Below, one piece after another: positions 1-9,679 of a stretch of DNA of 64,000 bases. The position numbers were made by a program, and so were the translations under genes. A model generated the notes under the pieces. It was not told where the DNA came from. It ran no database searches and worked only from the letters and a program-made list of their open reading frames with translations. The DNA lies in NCBI RefSeq assembly GCF_004362515.1, contig NZ_SNXU01000001.1, forward strand, positions 4,650,001-4,714,000. The letters are read 5' to 3'. Source of the DNA: Actinokineospora alba (GTDB taxonomy: Bacteria; Actinomycetota; Actinomycetes; Mycobacteriales; Pseudonocardiaceae). Each line of letters opens with the position of its first letter. The stretch's first letter is position 1.

Positions 1-1
1 C

Positions 2-550
2 AAAGCCCAGGGTTTCGTGCTGGACAACGACTTCTTCATCTTCCTGGCCCGCGGCAAGGTCCTCGGGCTGCCCGTCCCCATGGTGATCCTGATCCTTGTG
101 TCGCTGGGCCTGCACTTCCTGCTCAAGTACACCGACATCGGCCGCAACATCTATGCGATCGGCGGCAACGACACCGCCGCCCGGCTGGCCGGCATCAACA
201 TCAACAAGTACCTGGTCGCCGTGTTCGTGCTCGCCGGTGTGGTGGCCGCGATCGCGGGCATCATCCTCACCGCGCGCACCGGGTCCGGGCAGCCGGTCTC
301 CGGCAGTGAGGGCCTCGAACTCAAGGCGATCACCGCCGCCGCGTTGGGCGGGTGCGCGCTCAAGGGCGGCAAGGGAACCATCGGCGGCACCCTGCTCGCC
401 GTGGTTCTCCTTGGCGCGCTGGACAACGGGCTGAACGTGGTCGGTGTCAACACGTTCTGGCAGAACGTCGCCCAGGGCTTCCTGCTCGCGGCTGCCGTGG
501 TCATCCAGCAGCGCCGCAGTGGCGAACGCGCCGTCGGCTTGCCGACCTAG
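2..550 (+). CDS. Sugar ABC transporter permease, C-terminal part (5' end outside window)
   Basis: Membrane subunit of a ribose/xylose-type sugar importer (BPD_transp_2 family). The frame is open to the first base of the window, so the N-terminal part is missing. The visible ~182 residues hold several hydrophobic segments and the family's conserved 'GRNIYAIGGNDTAARLAGI' loop and the 'ITAAALGG' region. It ends 39 bases before a secreted alpha-galactosidase gene, so the two probably form one operon in which the enzyme releases galactose or a related sugar that the transporter imports. The substrate is inferred only from this neighbour. Confidence 0.85.
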   Translation, partial: KAQGFVLDNDFFIFLARGKVLGLPVPMVILILVSLGLHFLLKYTDIGRNIYAIGGNDTAARLAGININKYLVAVFVLAGVVAAIAGIILTARTGSGQPVSGSEGLELKAITAAALGGCALKGGKGTIGGTLLAVVLLGALDNGLNVVGVNTFWQNVAQGFLLAAAVVIQQRRSGERAVGLPT

Positions 551-589
551 TCCTTCCCATTGGTCCCTCCAAGAAAGGAACACCCAAAG

Positions 590-2719
590 ATGCGTGTCCG
601 AGCGAAAATCGCGGGCGCCCTGTCGCTCGCGGTGGCGGCCTCCGGCCTGCTGGTGTTGACCGACACCAGCGTGCCGATGGCGTCAGCCACCGCGAACGTG
701 CCCGCGAACACCCTGGCCAAGAAGCCGCAAATGGGGTGGAACAGCTGGAACGTCTTCAAGTGCAACATCGATGAGAACAAGATCAAGGCCGCCGCGGACG
801 CCATGGTGTCCTCCGGCATGAAGGCCGCGGGGTACGAGTACGTCAACATCGACGACTGCTGGGCCGAGCAGTTCCGCGACGCCAACGGCAACCTGGTGCC
901 GCACAAGGGAAGGTTCCCCGGCGGCATCAAGGCCATCGCCGACTACGTCCATGCCAAGGGCCTCAAGCTCGGGATCTACTCCAGCGCGGGTCGGCACACC
1001 TGCACCGCGTCGCCGGAGGGCTTCTGGCAGCCGGGTTCCATCGGTTTCGAGCAGCAGGACGCCAACCTGTGGGCGTCCTGGGGTGTTGACTACGTCAAGT
1101 ACGACAACTGCGGCGACCGGCTCGGGCAGAGCAACGAGCAGCGCTACACCGCTATGGGCAAGGCGATCCGCAACACCGGCCGCGACATGCTCTACGCGGT
1201 GTGCAACTGGGGCGAGGATGAGCCGTGGGAGTTCGTCCCGCGGGTCGGCGGCAACTCGTGGCGCAACACCCTCGACATCTCCGACAACTGGGGTGTCGTC
1301 ATGGCCCTGCTGGACCTGCAGAAAGGCCTTGAGCCCTTCGCCAAGCCGGGCGCGTGGAACGACCCGGACATGCTGGAGGTCGGCAACGGGCGGCAGACCG
1401 CCACCGAGTACCGGTCCCACTTCAGCCTCTGGGCCATGCTCAACGCGCCGCTGATCACCGGCAACAACCTCGCCACGATGACCCCGGAGATCCGCGGCAT
1501 CCTGACCAACCCGGACATCATCGCGGTCAACCAGGACTGGGGCGGCTCGCAGGGCCGCCTGCTGCGCGACCTCGGCAACGGCCTCGAGGTGTGGGGCAAG
1601 CCGAACTCCGACGGCTCGGTCGCGGTCGCGCTGTTCAACCGCGGCACCGCGACCGCCACGATCACCACCTCGGCCGCGGAGATCGGCCTGGGCGGGTCGA
1701 GCTCGTACCGGCTGCGGGATCTGTGGTCCAAGGCGGAGTCGACGACAGCGGGAACCATCAGCGCCTCGGTTCCCAGCCATGGCACCGTGGTGTACCGCGT
1801 GTGGCGGCAGGGCACCCTGGCCGCGGCCCCGGCCGCGGGCACGCACCAGGTCAGCGCCATGAGCTGGCTGGCATCGTCCAACGGCTGGGGACCGGTCGAG
1901 CGCGACAAGAGCAACGGCCAGTCCGCCGCGGGTGACGGCGGTTCGCTCCGCATCGGCACCACCACCTACGCCACCGGCCTCGGCGCCCACGCGGACTCGG
2001 CGGTGCACGTGTACCTCGGCAAGGCGTGCGCACGCTTCGAGGCCAAGGTCGGCGTCGACGCCGTCGGCGGCGGGACGGCAGGCACCGTTCGCTTCCAGGT
2101 CTACGGTGACGGTCAGCTGCTCGCCTACACCGACGTTCTTCGCGCCGGTGCCCCGGCGGTGCCGCTTTCGGTTCCCACCAAGGGTTTCCACACCTTGGAG
2201 CTGCGGGCCACCGACGCCAGGGACGGCAAGAACTACGACCACGCCGACTGGGCGGACGCGCGCGTCACCTGCTTCGGTGGATCGAACGGCTCCAACGTCA
2301 GCGACCGCCAGTGGACCTCGTCGACCAACGCCTGGGGTCCGGTCGAGCGCGACATGAGCAACGGCGAGAACCCGCTGCGCGACGGGACGGTGCTGACGCT
2401 GGCAGGCGCCCGGTACACCAAGGGCCTGGGTGTCCACGCCGCGAGCTCGGTCGTCGTCCCGCTGGCGGGCAGGTGCCACGGCTTCGACGCCACTGTCGGC
2501 CTCGACGCCGAAGTGGGCACGAACGGCTCGGTGACCTTCGAGGTGCTGGCCGACGGCGTGAGCGTGCACACCAGCCCGGTGCTGCGCGGGGGCCAGACGG
2601 CGAACGTCGCCATCGGCCTCAACCGTCCCGCGGCGCTGACCCTCAAGGTCAACGCCACGGCCGACGGCAACGCCTACGACCACGCCGACTGGGCGGGGGC
2701 ACGCCTGTCGTGTGACTGA
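590..2719 (+). CDS. Secreted GH27 alpha-galactosidase with two NPCBM domains
   Basis: Hydrolyses terminal alpha-galactosides outside the cell. The 709-residue protein has a signal peptide (about 1-37), then a GH27 catalytic barrel starting at 'QMGWNSWN'. The nucleophile should be D172 in 'VKYDNC' and the acid/base D229 in 'WRNTLDIS', by comparison with family members; 'WNDPDMLEVG' is also present. Two NPCBM-type carbohydrate-binding domains follow, each with 'WGPVERD.SNG' near its start and 'YDHADWA.AR' near its end, so they look duplicated. The ATG at 590 is preferred because AAGGA lies 10 bases upstream; an earlier TTG at 560 has no such site. A strong terminator follows. Confidence 0.93.
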   Translation: MRVRAKIAGALSLAVAASGLLVLTDTSVPMASATANVPANTLAKKPQMGWNSWNVFKCNIDENKIKAAADAMVSSGMKAAGYEYVNIDDCWAEQFRDANGNLVPHKGRFPGGIKAIADYVHAKGLKLGIYSSAGRHTCTASPEGFWQPGSIGFEQQDANLWASWGVDYVKYDNCGDRLGQSNEQRYTAMGKAIRNTGRDMLYAVCNWGEDEPWEFVPRVGGNSWRNTLDISDNWGVVMALLDLQKGLEPFAKPGAWNDPDMLEVGNGRQTATEYRSHFSLWAMLNAPLITGNNLATMTPEIRGILTNPDIIAVNQDWGGSQGRLLRDLGNGLEVWGKPNSDGSVAVALFNRGTATATITTSAAEIGLGGSSSYRLRDLWSKAESTTAGTISASVPSHGTVVYRVWRQGTLAAAPAAGTHQVSAMSWLASSNGWGPVERDKSNGQSAAGDGGSLRIGTTTYATGLGAHADSAVHVYLGKACARFEAKVGVDAVGGGTAGTVRFQVYGDGQLLAYTDVLRAGAPAVPLSVPTKGFHTLELRATDARDGKNYDHADWADARVTCFGGSNGSNVSDRQWTSSTNAWGPVERDMSNGENPLRDGTVLTLAGARYTKGLGVHAASSVVVPLAGRCHGFDATVGLDAEVGTNGSVTFEVLADGVSVHTSPVLRGGQTANVAIGLNRPAALTLKVNATADGNAYDHADWAGARLSCD

Positions 2720-2727
2720 TAGGCACG

Positions 2728-2756
2728 AGGCCCGGCCCCATTCCGGGGCCGGGCCT
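2728..2756 (+). terminator. Intrinsic terminator after alpha-galactosidase
   Basis: A perfect 12-bp stem (AGGCCCGGCCCC / GGGGCCGGGCCT) with a 5-base loop starts 9 bases after the stop codon. It is followed by CTTC rather than a T-run, as is usual in high-GC actinomycetes. Confidence 0.85.
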
Positions 2757-3085
2757 CTTCGCGCTTGCGGTAAGCAGCACCCGATTACGAACGGTGCCGG
2801 TCCGCGCGGACCGGCGCCAAAGACCGGGCAACCACTGTCCATCTGAGCCGTCGCCGACTTCTCCGCCGCGCTCCGCGCCGCGTTGAGGCATCGCGGTTCT
2901 CGCGTCTCGCTGCACGGCATCTCGTGGGAGTGGCCGGACTAGGCCGCGGGATTTTCGACACCCGCGTCTGATCGGGCCTCGGGTTTCCGCTGGTCAGAGT
3001 CCTTTGTGGTCCCGACTGGCGGTGTGGGGTCAGGGGTTCGAGCGCCGCCGAACGAGCCGCGATGACCTCGGTCCTCACAGGACGA
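2757..3085. other. Intergenic stretch without a recognisable gene
   Basis: About 330 bases between two converging genes. No open frame here has a ribosome site or a family I recognise. A second hairpin at 2793-2818 (GGTGCCGGTCCG / CGGACCGGCGCC, one G-U pair) may help terminate the leftward phospholipase transcript. Confidence 0.5.
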
Positions 3086-5557
3086 TCAGGTGCCGGTGAC
3101 GGTCACCTGGGCCGCGGACGTCCACGGGCCGCGCCCACCGGCTTCGGTGATCGCGCGCAGGCGTACGTACCGCCCGTTGACGGCGGCGAAGGTGACGGTC
3201 TTCAGGGCGGCCGAGTCGGCGAATGTCCCGGTCGCGACGGGGGAGCCCCAGGACGTGGCGGAGGCGCTGACGTAGACCTCGTACCGGCCGATCCGCCCGT
3301 TCGCGGCGCCGTCCTGCCGGGGCAGGTACTGCAACCCGGTGACGGAGCGGGTGGTGCCGAGGTCCAGGTCGATTCGGTGGGGGAGCGGGTCGGAGTACCG
3401 GGTGTGCCACCTGGTGCTGTTGTCGCCGTCGACGGCGTTGACGGCGTGTCCGCGTTCGGCGGACAGTTCCTGGCTGTCGGTTCCGATCACGACGGCGGGC
3501 AGGGGACCGGTAGTGGTCCGGCGGCCGATGGTGGGGTCGCTCGTGCTGGCCGCCCCGGTTTCCATGTGCCCGGCGAAGCGGCGCAGGAAGCCGTCGCCCG
3601 TGTTGGCGGTGGCGGTCAGGTCGTACCAGTGGTTGGAGCTGGTGACGGTGAAGTAGTCCTCGACCGTGGCTCCCGGCGCGACGGTGTGGGGCCAGGGGCC
3701 GTCGGTGCGGTAGCGGTTGGCGTCGATGGTCACCACGCAGGACGCGGTGCCCGAGTTGACCATCTTCAGGTACACCCGGTTCTCCGTCGGCGCGTACCGC
3801 AAGGTGACCTCGGGATTCGCCCGGCCCGCCGACGTGGCGGTGACGCGGTTGCCCGCGAACTGGCGCAGGAAGCCGTTGGGTCCGTAGATCGTGTAGTCGT
3901 AGGCGCCGGTCGGGGTGCCTGCGCTGAAGTAGTCCGAGACAGTCGAGTTCGGCGCCACGGTGTAGCGCCAGGCCTGCGGGGAGCGGAAGCGGTTGGCGAC
4001 GGTGTAGAAGTGCGCGCCGACGCCGCTGCCGCTGGTGAAGTCGAACCAGACCTGGCTCGCGGTGACCCGGGCGGAGACGGTCAGGCGGTACGGCAGCGGC
4101 CGAGCCGGGCGGATGCCCGGCTCCTGCTGCGGCAGGGCCTGGGTGGCGGGGACGACCGGGCGGGGGAACGCGCCGGTCTGGTACTGCGCCGTCTCCACGA
4201 AGCGCGAGGTGTCCGGCAGCGCGGGCCACGCGGTGGTGCCGGTCCCGGCGAAGTCGAACATCGAGGTCAGGTCGCCGCACACGGCGCGCCGCCACGGGCT
4301 GATGTTCGGTTCGGCCACCCGGAAGCGCTTCTCCAGGAACCGGATCACCGACGTGTGGTCGAACACCTCCGAGCACACGAACCCGCCCCGGCTCCACGGC
4401 GACACCACGATGATCGGCACCCGCAGGCCCAGGCCGATCGGCTTGCCGTCGGTGTGCAACTCCTTGTCCCACGGCACGTTGCTCGCCCCGTCGCTGCCGT
4501 CGCCCACGACCGGCGGGACCGGCGGCGGGACGTGGTCGAAGAAGCCGCCGCCCTCGTCGTAGTTGAGGATGAACACGGTCTTGGCCCAGACCGCGGGGTG
4601 GGCCGCGAGCTTGGCCAGCAGTCGGGCGGTCAGGTCCTCGCCCGCCGGTGGGTGCGCGTCGGCGTGCTCCGACAGCGCCTGGGGTGCGACGATCCACGAC
4701 ACCTGGGGCAGCCTGCCCGCCGCGATGTCGTCGCCGAACGCGGTGGCCAGGTCCGGCACCGTCGCCTTGCCCCGGTCGTGCAGCGGGTTTCCGGGTCGGG
4801 CGTCGATGAAGGTCTGGAAGTACTCCAGCAGGTTGTCGTCGAAGTCGTCCTCCTCCTGGTACACCTTCCAGCTCACCCCCGCCGCCTGCAGGCGCTCGGC
4901 GTAGGTGGTCCAGGTGAACCCGGTCCCGCTGTTGCCCACCTGCGACGGCCCGTTCACCGACCGGCCCTGCGATCCGGACACCAGCACCAGCCGGTTCGGG
5001 TTGGTGGAGGTGAACGTCGACTGGAAGTAGTGGTCGCCGATGGTGAACGAGTCGGCCATGGCGTGGTAGAACGCCAGGTCCGGCCGGGTGAAATGGCCCA
5101 TGCCGAGATCGGGGTTGCGGGCCGAGCAGTACTTGTCGTGCAGGCCGTTGTTCCACATCGTCTGGTCGCCACCCCAGCCCCACCCGCCCGGGGCCGAGAT
5201 GTCCACCGCGTAGGTGCTGGTGGTGTCCAGCCGGAACGGCAGCATGTGGCCGTCAGGGTGCAGCGTGGTCGGCTGGTGGAACACCGAGCGACCGCTCTGC
5301 CAGCGCAACGCGGTCGGGTCCGCGAAGCCCCGGACCCCGCGCAGTGTGCCGAAGTAGTGGTCGAACGTCCGGTTCTCCTGCGTGAAGATCACGACGTGCT
5401 CGACATCGTCGATCGTCGCCCCCGGTGCCACCTTGACCGACAGCAGATCCTGCAACACCTTGGGCAACGTCCCGGTCGCCGCGACCGCCGCCGCCGTACC
5501 CGTCAGCCGCAGCATCCCGCGCCTGCTGATTCCGCCGCGACCATCCGAGTCGACCAT
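3086..5557 (-). CDS. Secreted phosphocholine-specific phospholipase C with C-terminal F5/8-type domain
   Basis: Cleaves phospholipids outside the cell, giving diacylglycerol and phosphocholine. The 823-residue protein starts with a Tat signal ('SRRGMLRLTG'), followed by the bacterial phospholipase C phosphoesterase domain (about 50-440) with 'TQENRTFDHYFG' and 'NYDEGGGFFDHVPPP'. Two repeats typical of the C-terminal region of this family follow (about 480-690), each with a 'W.Y/HTVAP....DYF' pattern. The last ~130 residues look like an F5/8 type C (discoidin) domain, which is unusual for this family. ACGGAG lies upstream of the ATG. A promoter is visible at 5649-5677. The gene is divergent from the ThuA gene. 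Confidence 0.9.
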   Translation of the reverse strand: MVDSDGRGGISRRGMLRLTGTAAAVAATGTLPKVLQDLLSVKVAPGATIDDVEHVVIFTQENRTFDHYFGTLRGVRGFADPTALRWQSGRSVFHQPTTLHPDGHMLPFRLDTTSTYAVDISAPGGWGWGGDQTMWNNGLHDKYCSARNPDLGMGHFTRPDLAFYHAMADSFTIGDHYFQSTFTSTNPNRLVLVSGSQGRSVNGPSQVGNSGTGFTWTTYAERLQAAGVSWKVYQEEDDFDDNLLEYFQTFIDARPGNPLHDRGKATVPDLATAFGDDIAAGRLPQVSWIVAPQALSEHADAHPPAGEDLTARLLAKLAAHPAVWAKTVFILNYDEGGGFFDHVPPPVPPVVGDGSDGASNVPWDKELHTDGKPIGLGLRVPIIVVSPWSRGGFVCSEVFDHTSVIRFLEKRFRVAEPNISPWRRAVCGDLTSMFDFAGTGTTAWPALPDTSRFVETAQYQTGAFPRPVVPATQALPQQEPGIRPARPLPYRLTVSARVTASQVWFDFTSGSGVGAHFYTVANRFRSPQAWRYTVAPNSTVSDYFSAGTPTGAYDYTIYGPNGFLRQFAGNRVTATSAGRANPEVTLRYAPTENRVYLKMVNSGTASCVVTIDANRYRTDGPWPHTVAPGATVEDYFTVTSSNHWYDLTATANTGDGFLRRFAGHMETGAASTSDPTIGRRTTTGPLPAVVIGTDSQELSAERGHAVNAVDGDNSTRWHTRYSDPLPHRIDLDLGTTRSVTGLQYLPRQDGAANGRIGRYEVYVSASATSWGSPVATGTFADSAALKTVTFAAVNGRYVRLRAITEAGGRGPWTSAAQVTVTGT

Positions 5558-5648
5558 CGTGAACTCCGTTCAACAAGCCCAACCACGTGGCCGACAAGGG
5601 ATCGACCGATTGGTCTGGCGGGGTGGCCCCAGGGTTCGAGTGACACAC

Positions 5649-5677
5649 AGTACAAAGACCCGGCCGCCAGTTGTCAA
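5649..5677 (-). promoter_or_regulatory. Promoter of phospholipase C gene
   Basis: On the minus strand a perfect -35 TTGACA (5677-5672) is followed after 17 bases by TGTACT (5654-5649). The leader would be about 85 bases. A consensus -35 suggests a housekeeping-type sigma factor. Confidence 0.65.
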
Positions 5678-6015
5678 TACATGTCTGGGCTCAGCCGTGA
5701 GGTGTGTTCGACGGGAGAGTCGCCTGATCAAGGTGCCGTGCGGTCGATGAGAGGGACTGCTTGTCATAACAAGTTTGACGGTTTTACTATCGAATCGATC
5801 GTTGCGCCGGATGTCCGGCGTCCCGCTGACCTTGCGCAGTCAGGCGACCGGGCGGTGATGCGATCCTCCCAAACCTGTTGACGGAGATCGCGACCACCAG
5901 CTTCTCGCCCAAGCCGTGCAGTGCGAACTGGGACGCCGGCCGTGGCGCCAAGCTTCTACCAAAAGTGTCTTACTTGCTGTCCGTAAGTGCCCCAAGATGT
6001 GCTGCGTGGGAAGAA

Positions 6016-6051
6016 CTTTTGATTGACTTTCGGTAAAAGCCCTCCTACGGT
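6016..6051 (+). promoter_or_regulatory. Promoter/operator of ThuA gene, shared with the 11.7-kb operon
   Basis: CTTTTGATTGACTTTCG (6016-6032) contains the -35 TTGACT; after a 17-base spacer comes TACGGT (6046-6051). The same 17-base block, spacing and -10 occur at 11691-11726. CTTTT...AAAAG arms (6016-6020, 6035-6039) bracket the -35 and may be the operator, most likely for the ROK protein encoded at 10429-11646. Confidence 0.75.
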
Positions 6052-6126
6052 CGGCTCTGTTCGGAGCCCCGCGGTCCCTGCCGGCACAGATCGGCCGCAC
6101 CCCCGTCTGCTTATGAGGGAGAAGTT

Positions 6127-9100
6127 ATGCGCGGACTGCTGCGCGCACTCTCGGCCATAGGGGCCGCGTTGTTGATCTCAGGGCTCGCCGTGGCACCGGC
6201 GGCGTCGGCCCATCCGGAAGGCCTGCATGTGTTGCTGTTCAGCAAGACGGCGGCGGGTGCCTACCGGCACGACTCGATCCCCGCGGGGATCACGATGTTC
6301 GAGCAACTCGCCGCGGAGAAGTCGTGGGAGTTGACCAAGAGCGAGGACTCCGCCGTCTTCAACGACGCCGGCCTTGCCAACTACGACGTGATCGTCATGC
6401 TGCAGACCTCCGGGATGGTGTGGGACACCGCCGCCCAGCGCACCGCGCTGCAGACCTACGTCCGCAACGGCGGCGGCGTGGTGGCGATCCACAACGCGAC
6501 CGACATGAACATCGAGTCGCAGTTCCCGTGGTGGGACCAATTCCTCGGCATGACCATGACCGCCCACTCGGCGATCGTCACCGGCACCGCGAAGGTCGCC
6601 GACCGCTTGCACCCGTCCGGCGCCCCGCTGCCGGACCGGTGGGTCAAGAGTGAGGAGTGGTACAACTTCAACCGCTCCGGCCGAGGTGATGTGCACGTCC
6701 TCGTCACCGCCGACGAGACCACCTACAACGCGGGCAGCGCCGCGATGGGTCACGACCACCCGATCTCGTGGTGCCGCAACTACGAGGGCGGCAGGCTGTG
6801 GGCCACCGGCATGGGTCACCAGAGCGCCGACTACTCCAACGCGCTGTTCAAGGGGCACGTCTCCGGCGGTGTCGAGTCCGCGGGCGGCAAGGTCGCCGCC
6901 GACTGCGGGCCGACCGTGTGGGGCAGCTACGAGAAAGTCTCGCTCGACGAGACGACCATCGCGCCCGGCGCCCTGGACATTGCGCCTGACGGCCGGGTGT
7001 TCTTCACCGAGTACGGCGGCAAGCTGCGGATTTTCAAGCCGGACACCCGCACCACGGTCACCGCGGCCACGCTGAACGTCTACGGCGGCGGCGAGATCTC
7101 CGAGGACGGCCTGACCGGCGTCGCGCTGGACCCGGACTTCGCCACGAACAAGTGGATCTACCTGATGTACTCCCCGGGAGGCACGACCGCCGAGGTCGCC
7201 CGGGTCTCCCGGTTCACCATGAACGGCGACGTGCTCGACACCGCCACCGAGAAGGTCCTGCTGACTGTGCCCATGTGGCGGACGAACGAGCCTGGGCACA
7301 CCGGCGGCTATCTGACCTTCGGCCCGAACAAGAACCTGTACATCGGTGTCGGCGACGACGTGAACCCGTTCGCCTCCGACGGTTACACCCCGATCGATGA
7401 GCGCGCGGGCAGGCAGTGGTGGGACGCGCAGGGCACGTCGGCCAACACCAACGACCTGCGCGGCAAGATCCTGCGCATCCACCCCGAGATCGACGGCACC
7501 TACACCGTCCCGTCGGGCAACATGTTCGCGCCGGGGACGGCGAAGACGAAGCCCGAGATCTACGCCATGGGCTTCCGCAACCCGTTCCGCTTCAGCGTGC
7601 ACCCGACCACCGGCGCGATCTACGTCGCCGACTACGGGCCGGACGCGGGCGCCGACAACGCCGGCCGCGGCCCGGGCGGCCTGGTCGAATGGAACATCGT
7701 GAAGTCGCCGGGCAACTACGGCTGGCCGTACTGCATCGGCAACAACACCCCCTTCAACGACTACAACTTCGCCACCGGCACCTCGGGCGCCAAGTTCAAC
7801 TGCGCGTCACCGACGAACACCTCGCCCAACAACACCGGCCTGACCACGCTGCCCGCGGCGAAGGCCGCGGACATCTGGTACGGCAACAGCGCGACCGAGG
7901 GCAACAAGTTCCCCGAGTTCGGCAGCGGCGGCGAGGCGCCGATGGCGTTCCCGATCTACAAGTACGACCCCGCCAACACCTCGCCGACGAAGTTCCCCGC
8001 GTACTTCGACGGCACACCGTTCTTCGGTGAGTGGGCGCGCAACAGCATGTTCGAGCTCCGGCCGGACTCGAATGGGAACCTGTTGAAGGCCAACAGGTTC
8101 CTGTCGAACATGACCTTCGACTCGCCGATGGACATGAAGTTCGGCCGCGACGGCTCGATGTATCTGCTGACGTGGGGCCAGGGTTGGGACGACAACGTCC
8201 ACCTGCCCGGTTCGGGCCTGTTCCGCATCGACTACAACGGCGGTGAACGCAGCCCGGTCGCCGTCGCGGCGGCGACCCCGACCTCGGGTGGTGTCCCGCT
8301 GACGGTGCAGTTCTCCAGTGCGGGATCCAAGGACCCCGAGGGCGGTGCGCTGACCTACAAGTGGACGTTCGGCGATGGCACGTCCTCGACCGCGGCGAAC
8401 CCGTCGAAGGTCTACAACACCCGCGGCGTCTTCGCGGTGCAGCTGACCGTCACCGACCCGACCGGCAAGACCGGCACGGCGAACCTGACTGTCACCGCGG
8501 GCAACACCGCGCCCACCGTCCGGTTCACCGGGCCCGCCGACGGCGGCATGTTCGAGTGGGGTGACACCGTGCCGTACACGGTGTCGGTCACCGATCCCGA
8601 GGACGGCACCGTCAACTGCTCGCGTGTGGTCACCCAGGCCAACATCGGGCACGACTCGCACAAGCACCCACTGGGCAGCCCGATGAACGGCTGCTCCGGT
8701 TCGATGGTGGCCACGGCCGACGTCGAGCACCAGAACGGCAACGCGCACATCATCGGCTCGACGGAGTACACCGACAACGGCGCCACCGGGGTGCCCGCAC
8801 TGACCGGCAGCGCGTCGGTTGTGCTGCAGCCCAAGCGCAAGCAGGCGGAGTTCTTCAACGGCTCCTCGGGCGTGCGCGTGGTGTCGCAGTCCGGTGCCGA
8901 GTCCGGCGCCCGGATCGGCGACATCAGCAACAACGACTGGATCTCGTTCAAGCCGGTCAACTTCACCGGGATCAACCAGGTGTCGCTGCGGGTGTCGTCG
9001 CCGTCGGGCGGCGGTTCGGTCGAGCTCCGCGCGGGATCGGTGACCGGTCCGCTGGTCGCCTCGGTGCCGGTGCCGAGCACGGGTGGGTGGGACAACTACG

Positions 9101-9612
9101 TCAGCCTCCCCGCGGTGAACATCACCAGACCTGCGGGCTCGACCGAGCTGTTCGTGGTGTTCAAGACACCGTCGAACCACAACTACGACCTCGACTCGAT
9201 CAGGTACATCGGGCCGGGCGTGGGGACGGCCGGTCCGCCACCGGCGAAGCAGATCATCGGTGTGGGCGGCAAGTGCGTCGACGTCAACAACAACGGCTCG
9301 GTCGACGGCAGCAAGATCCAGCTGTGGACGTGCAACGGCGGCAACAACCAGAAGTGGACCCAGACCGGCACGACGCTGCAATCGCTGGGCAAGTGCATGA
9401 CGGCGGTCGGCAACAGCCAGACCGACGGCACGCTCATCCAACTGTTCGGTTGCAATGGCGCCACCGGCCAGAACTGGTCGGTGCAGTCCGACGGCACCAT
9501 CCGCAACGGCACCAAGTGCCTTGACGCCACCGGCGGCGCGAGCGCGGACGGGACGCAACTGATCATCTGGACCTGCAACGGCGGGACCAACCAGAAGTGG
9601 TCGTTGTCCTAG
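6127..9612 (+). CDS. Secreted multidomain ThuA / PQQ-type sugar dehydrogenase / PKD / CBM6 / ricin-lectin protein
   Basis: An exported 1161-residue protein that probably acts on complex sugars outside the cell. Signal peptide 1-28 (cleavage near 'AASA'); ThuA-like domain about 34-263 (trehalose-utilisation fold, ends near 'GHQSADYSNALFKGHV'); glucose/sorbosone-dehydrogenase beta-propeller about 266-706; PKD domain about 710-795; an Ig-like stretch; CBM6-type sugar-binding domain about 901-1028; ricin-type beta-trefoil 1035-1161 with three QxW-type repeats ('NQKWTQ', 'GQNWSVQ', 'NQKWSLS'). The start has a good GAGGGAG site. Its promoter matches the one before the Gfo/Idh operon, so it probably belongs to the same regulon. 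The exact substrate is unknown. Confidence 0.9.
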   Translation: MRGLLRALSAIGAALLISGLAVAPAASAHPEGLHVLLFSKTAAGAYRHDSIPAGITMFEQLAAEKSWELTKSEDSAVFNDAGLANYDVIVMLQTSGMVWDTAAQRTALQTYVRNGGGVVAIHNATDMNIESQFPWWDQFLGMTMTAHSAIVTGTAKVADRLHPSGAPLPDRWVKSEEWYNFNRSGRGDVHVLVTADETTYNAGSAAMGHDHPISWCRNYEGGRLWATGMGHQSADYSNALFKGHVSGGVESAGGKVAADCGPTVWGSYEKVSLDETTIAPGALDIAPDGRVFFTEYGGKLRIFKPDTRTTVTAATLNVYGGGEISEDGLTGVALDPDFATNKWIYLMYSPGGTTAEVARVSRFTMNGDVLDTATEKVLLTVPMWRTNEPGHTGGYLTFGPNKNLYIGVGDDVNPFASDGYTPIDERAGRQWWDAQGTSANTNDLRGKILRIHPEIDGTYTVPSGNMFAPGTAKTKPEIYAMGFRNPFRFSVHPTTGAIYVADYGPDAGADNAGRGPGGLVEWNIVKSPGNYGWPYCIGNNTPFNDYNFATGTSGAKFNCASPTNTSPNNTGLTTLPAAKAADIWYGNSATEGNKFPEFGSGGEAPMAFPIYKYDPANTSPTKFPAYFDGTPFFGEWARNSMFELRPDSNGNLLKANRFLSNMTFDSPMDMKFGRDGSMYLLTWGQGWDDNVHLPGSGLFRIDYNGGERSPVAVAAATPTSGGVPLTVQFSSAGSKDPEGGALTYKWTFGDGTSSTAANPSKVYNTRGVFAVQLTVTDPTGKTGTANLTVTAGNTAPTVRFTGPADGGMFEWGDTVPYTVSVTDPEDGTVNCSRVVTQANIGHDSHKHPLGSPMNGCSGSMVATADVEHQNGNAHIIGSTEYTDNGATGVPALTGSASVVLQPKRKQAEFFNGSSGVRVVSQSGAESGARIGDISNNDWISFKPVNFTGINQVSLRVSSPSGGGSVELRAGSVTGPLVASVPVPSTGGWDNYVSLPAVNITRPAGSTELFVVFKTPSNHNYDLDSIRYIGPGVGTAGPPPAKQIIGVGGKCVDVNNNGSVDGSKIQLWTCNGGNNQKWTQTGTTLQSLGKCMTAVGNSQTDGTLIQLFGCNGATGQNWSVQSDGTIRNGTKCLDATGGASADGTQLIIWTCNGGTNQKWSLS

Positions 9613-9620
9613 TGGTGTGA

Positions 9621-9656
9621 GCTGTGGTGGTCCCGGTGTGCCGGGACCACCACAGC
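9621..9656 (+). terminator. Strong hairpin terminator after ThuA gene
   Basis: A perfect 16-bp stem (GCTGTGGTGGTCCCGG and its complement) with a TGTG loop begins 8 bases after the stop codon and ends 23 bases before the next start. Confidence 0.85.
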
Positions 9657-9679
9657 TCCGCGTTCGTCGAGGGAGCATC

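Larger units (their letters stand above)
5558..6126. promoter_or_regulatory. Divergent promoter region between phospholipase C and ThuA genes
   Basis: A 569-base gap carrying outward promoters on both sides (given separately). A small dyad CTTGT-CATA-ACAAG lies at 5760-5773 and could be an operator. No convincing gene was found between the two promoters. Confidence 0.6.

Noticed and set aside
683..2920. Very long open frame on the minus strand opposite the alpha-galactosidase gene
   Set aside because: In high-GC genes the opposite strand often stays open by codon bias. No ribosome site, Arg/Gly/Val-rich nonsense composition, and the plus-strand gene has clear domains.
3062..5881. 939-codon open frame on the plus strand opposite the phospholipase gene
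   Set aside because: Low-complexity Gly/Arg/Val composition and no recognisable motif; shadow of the real gene.
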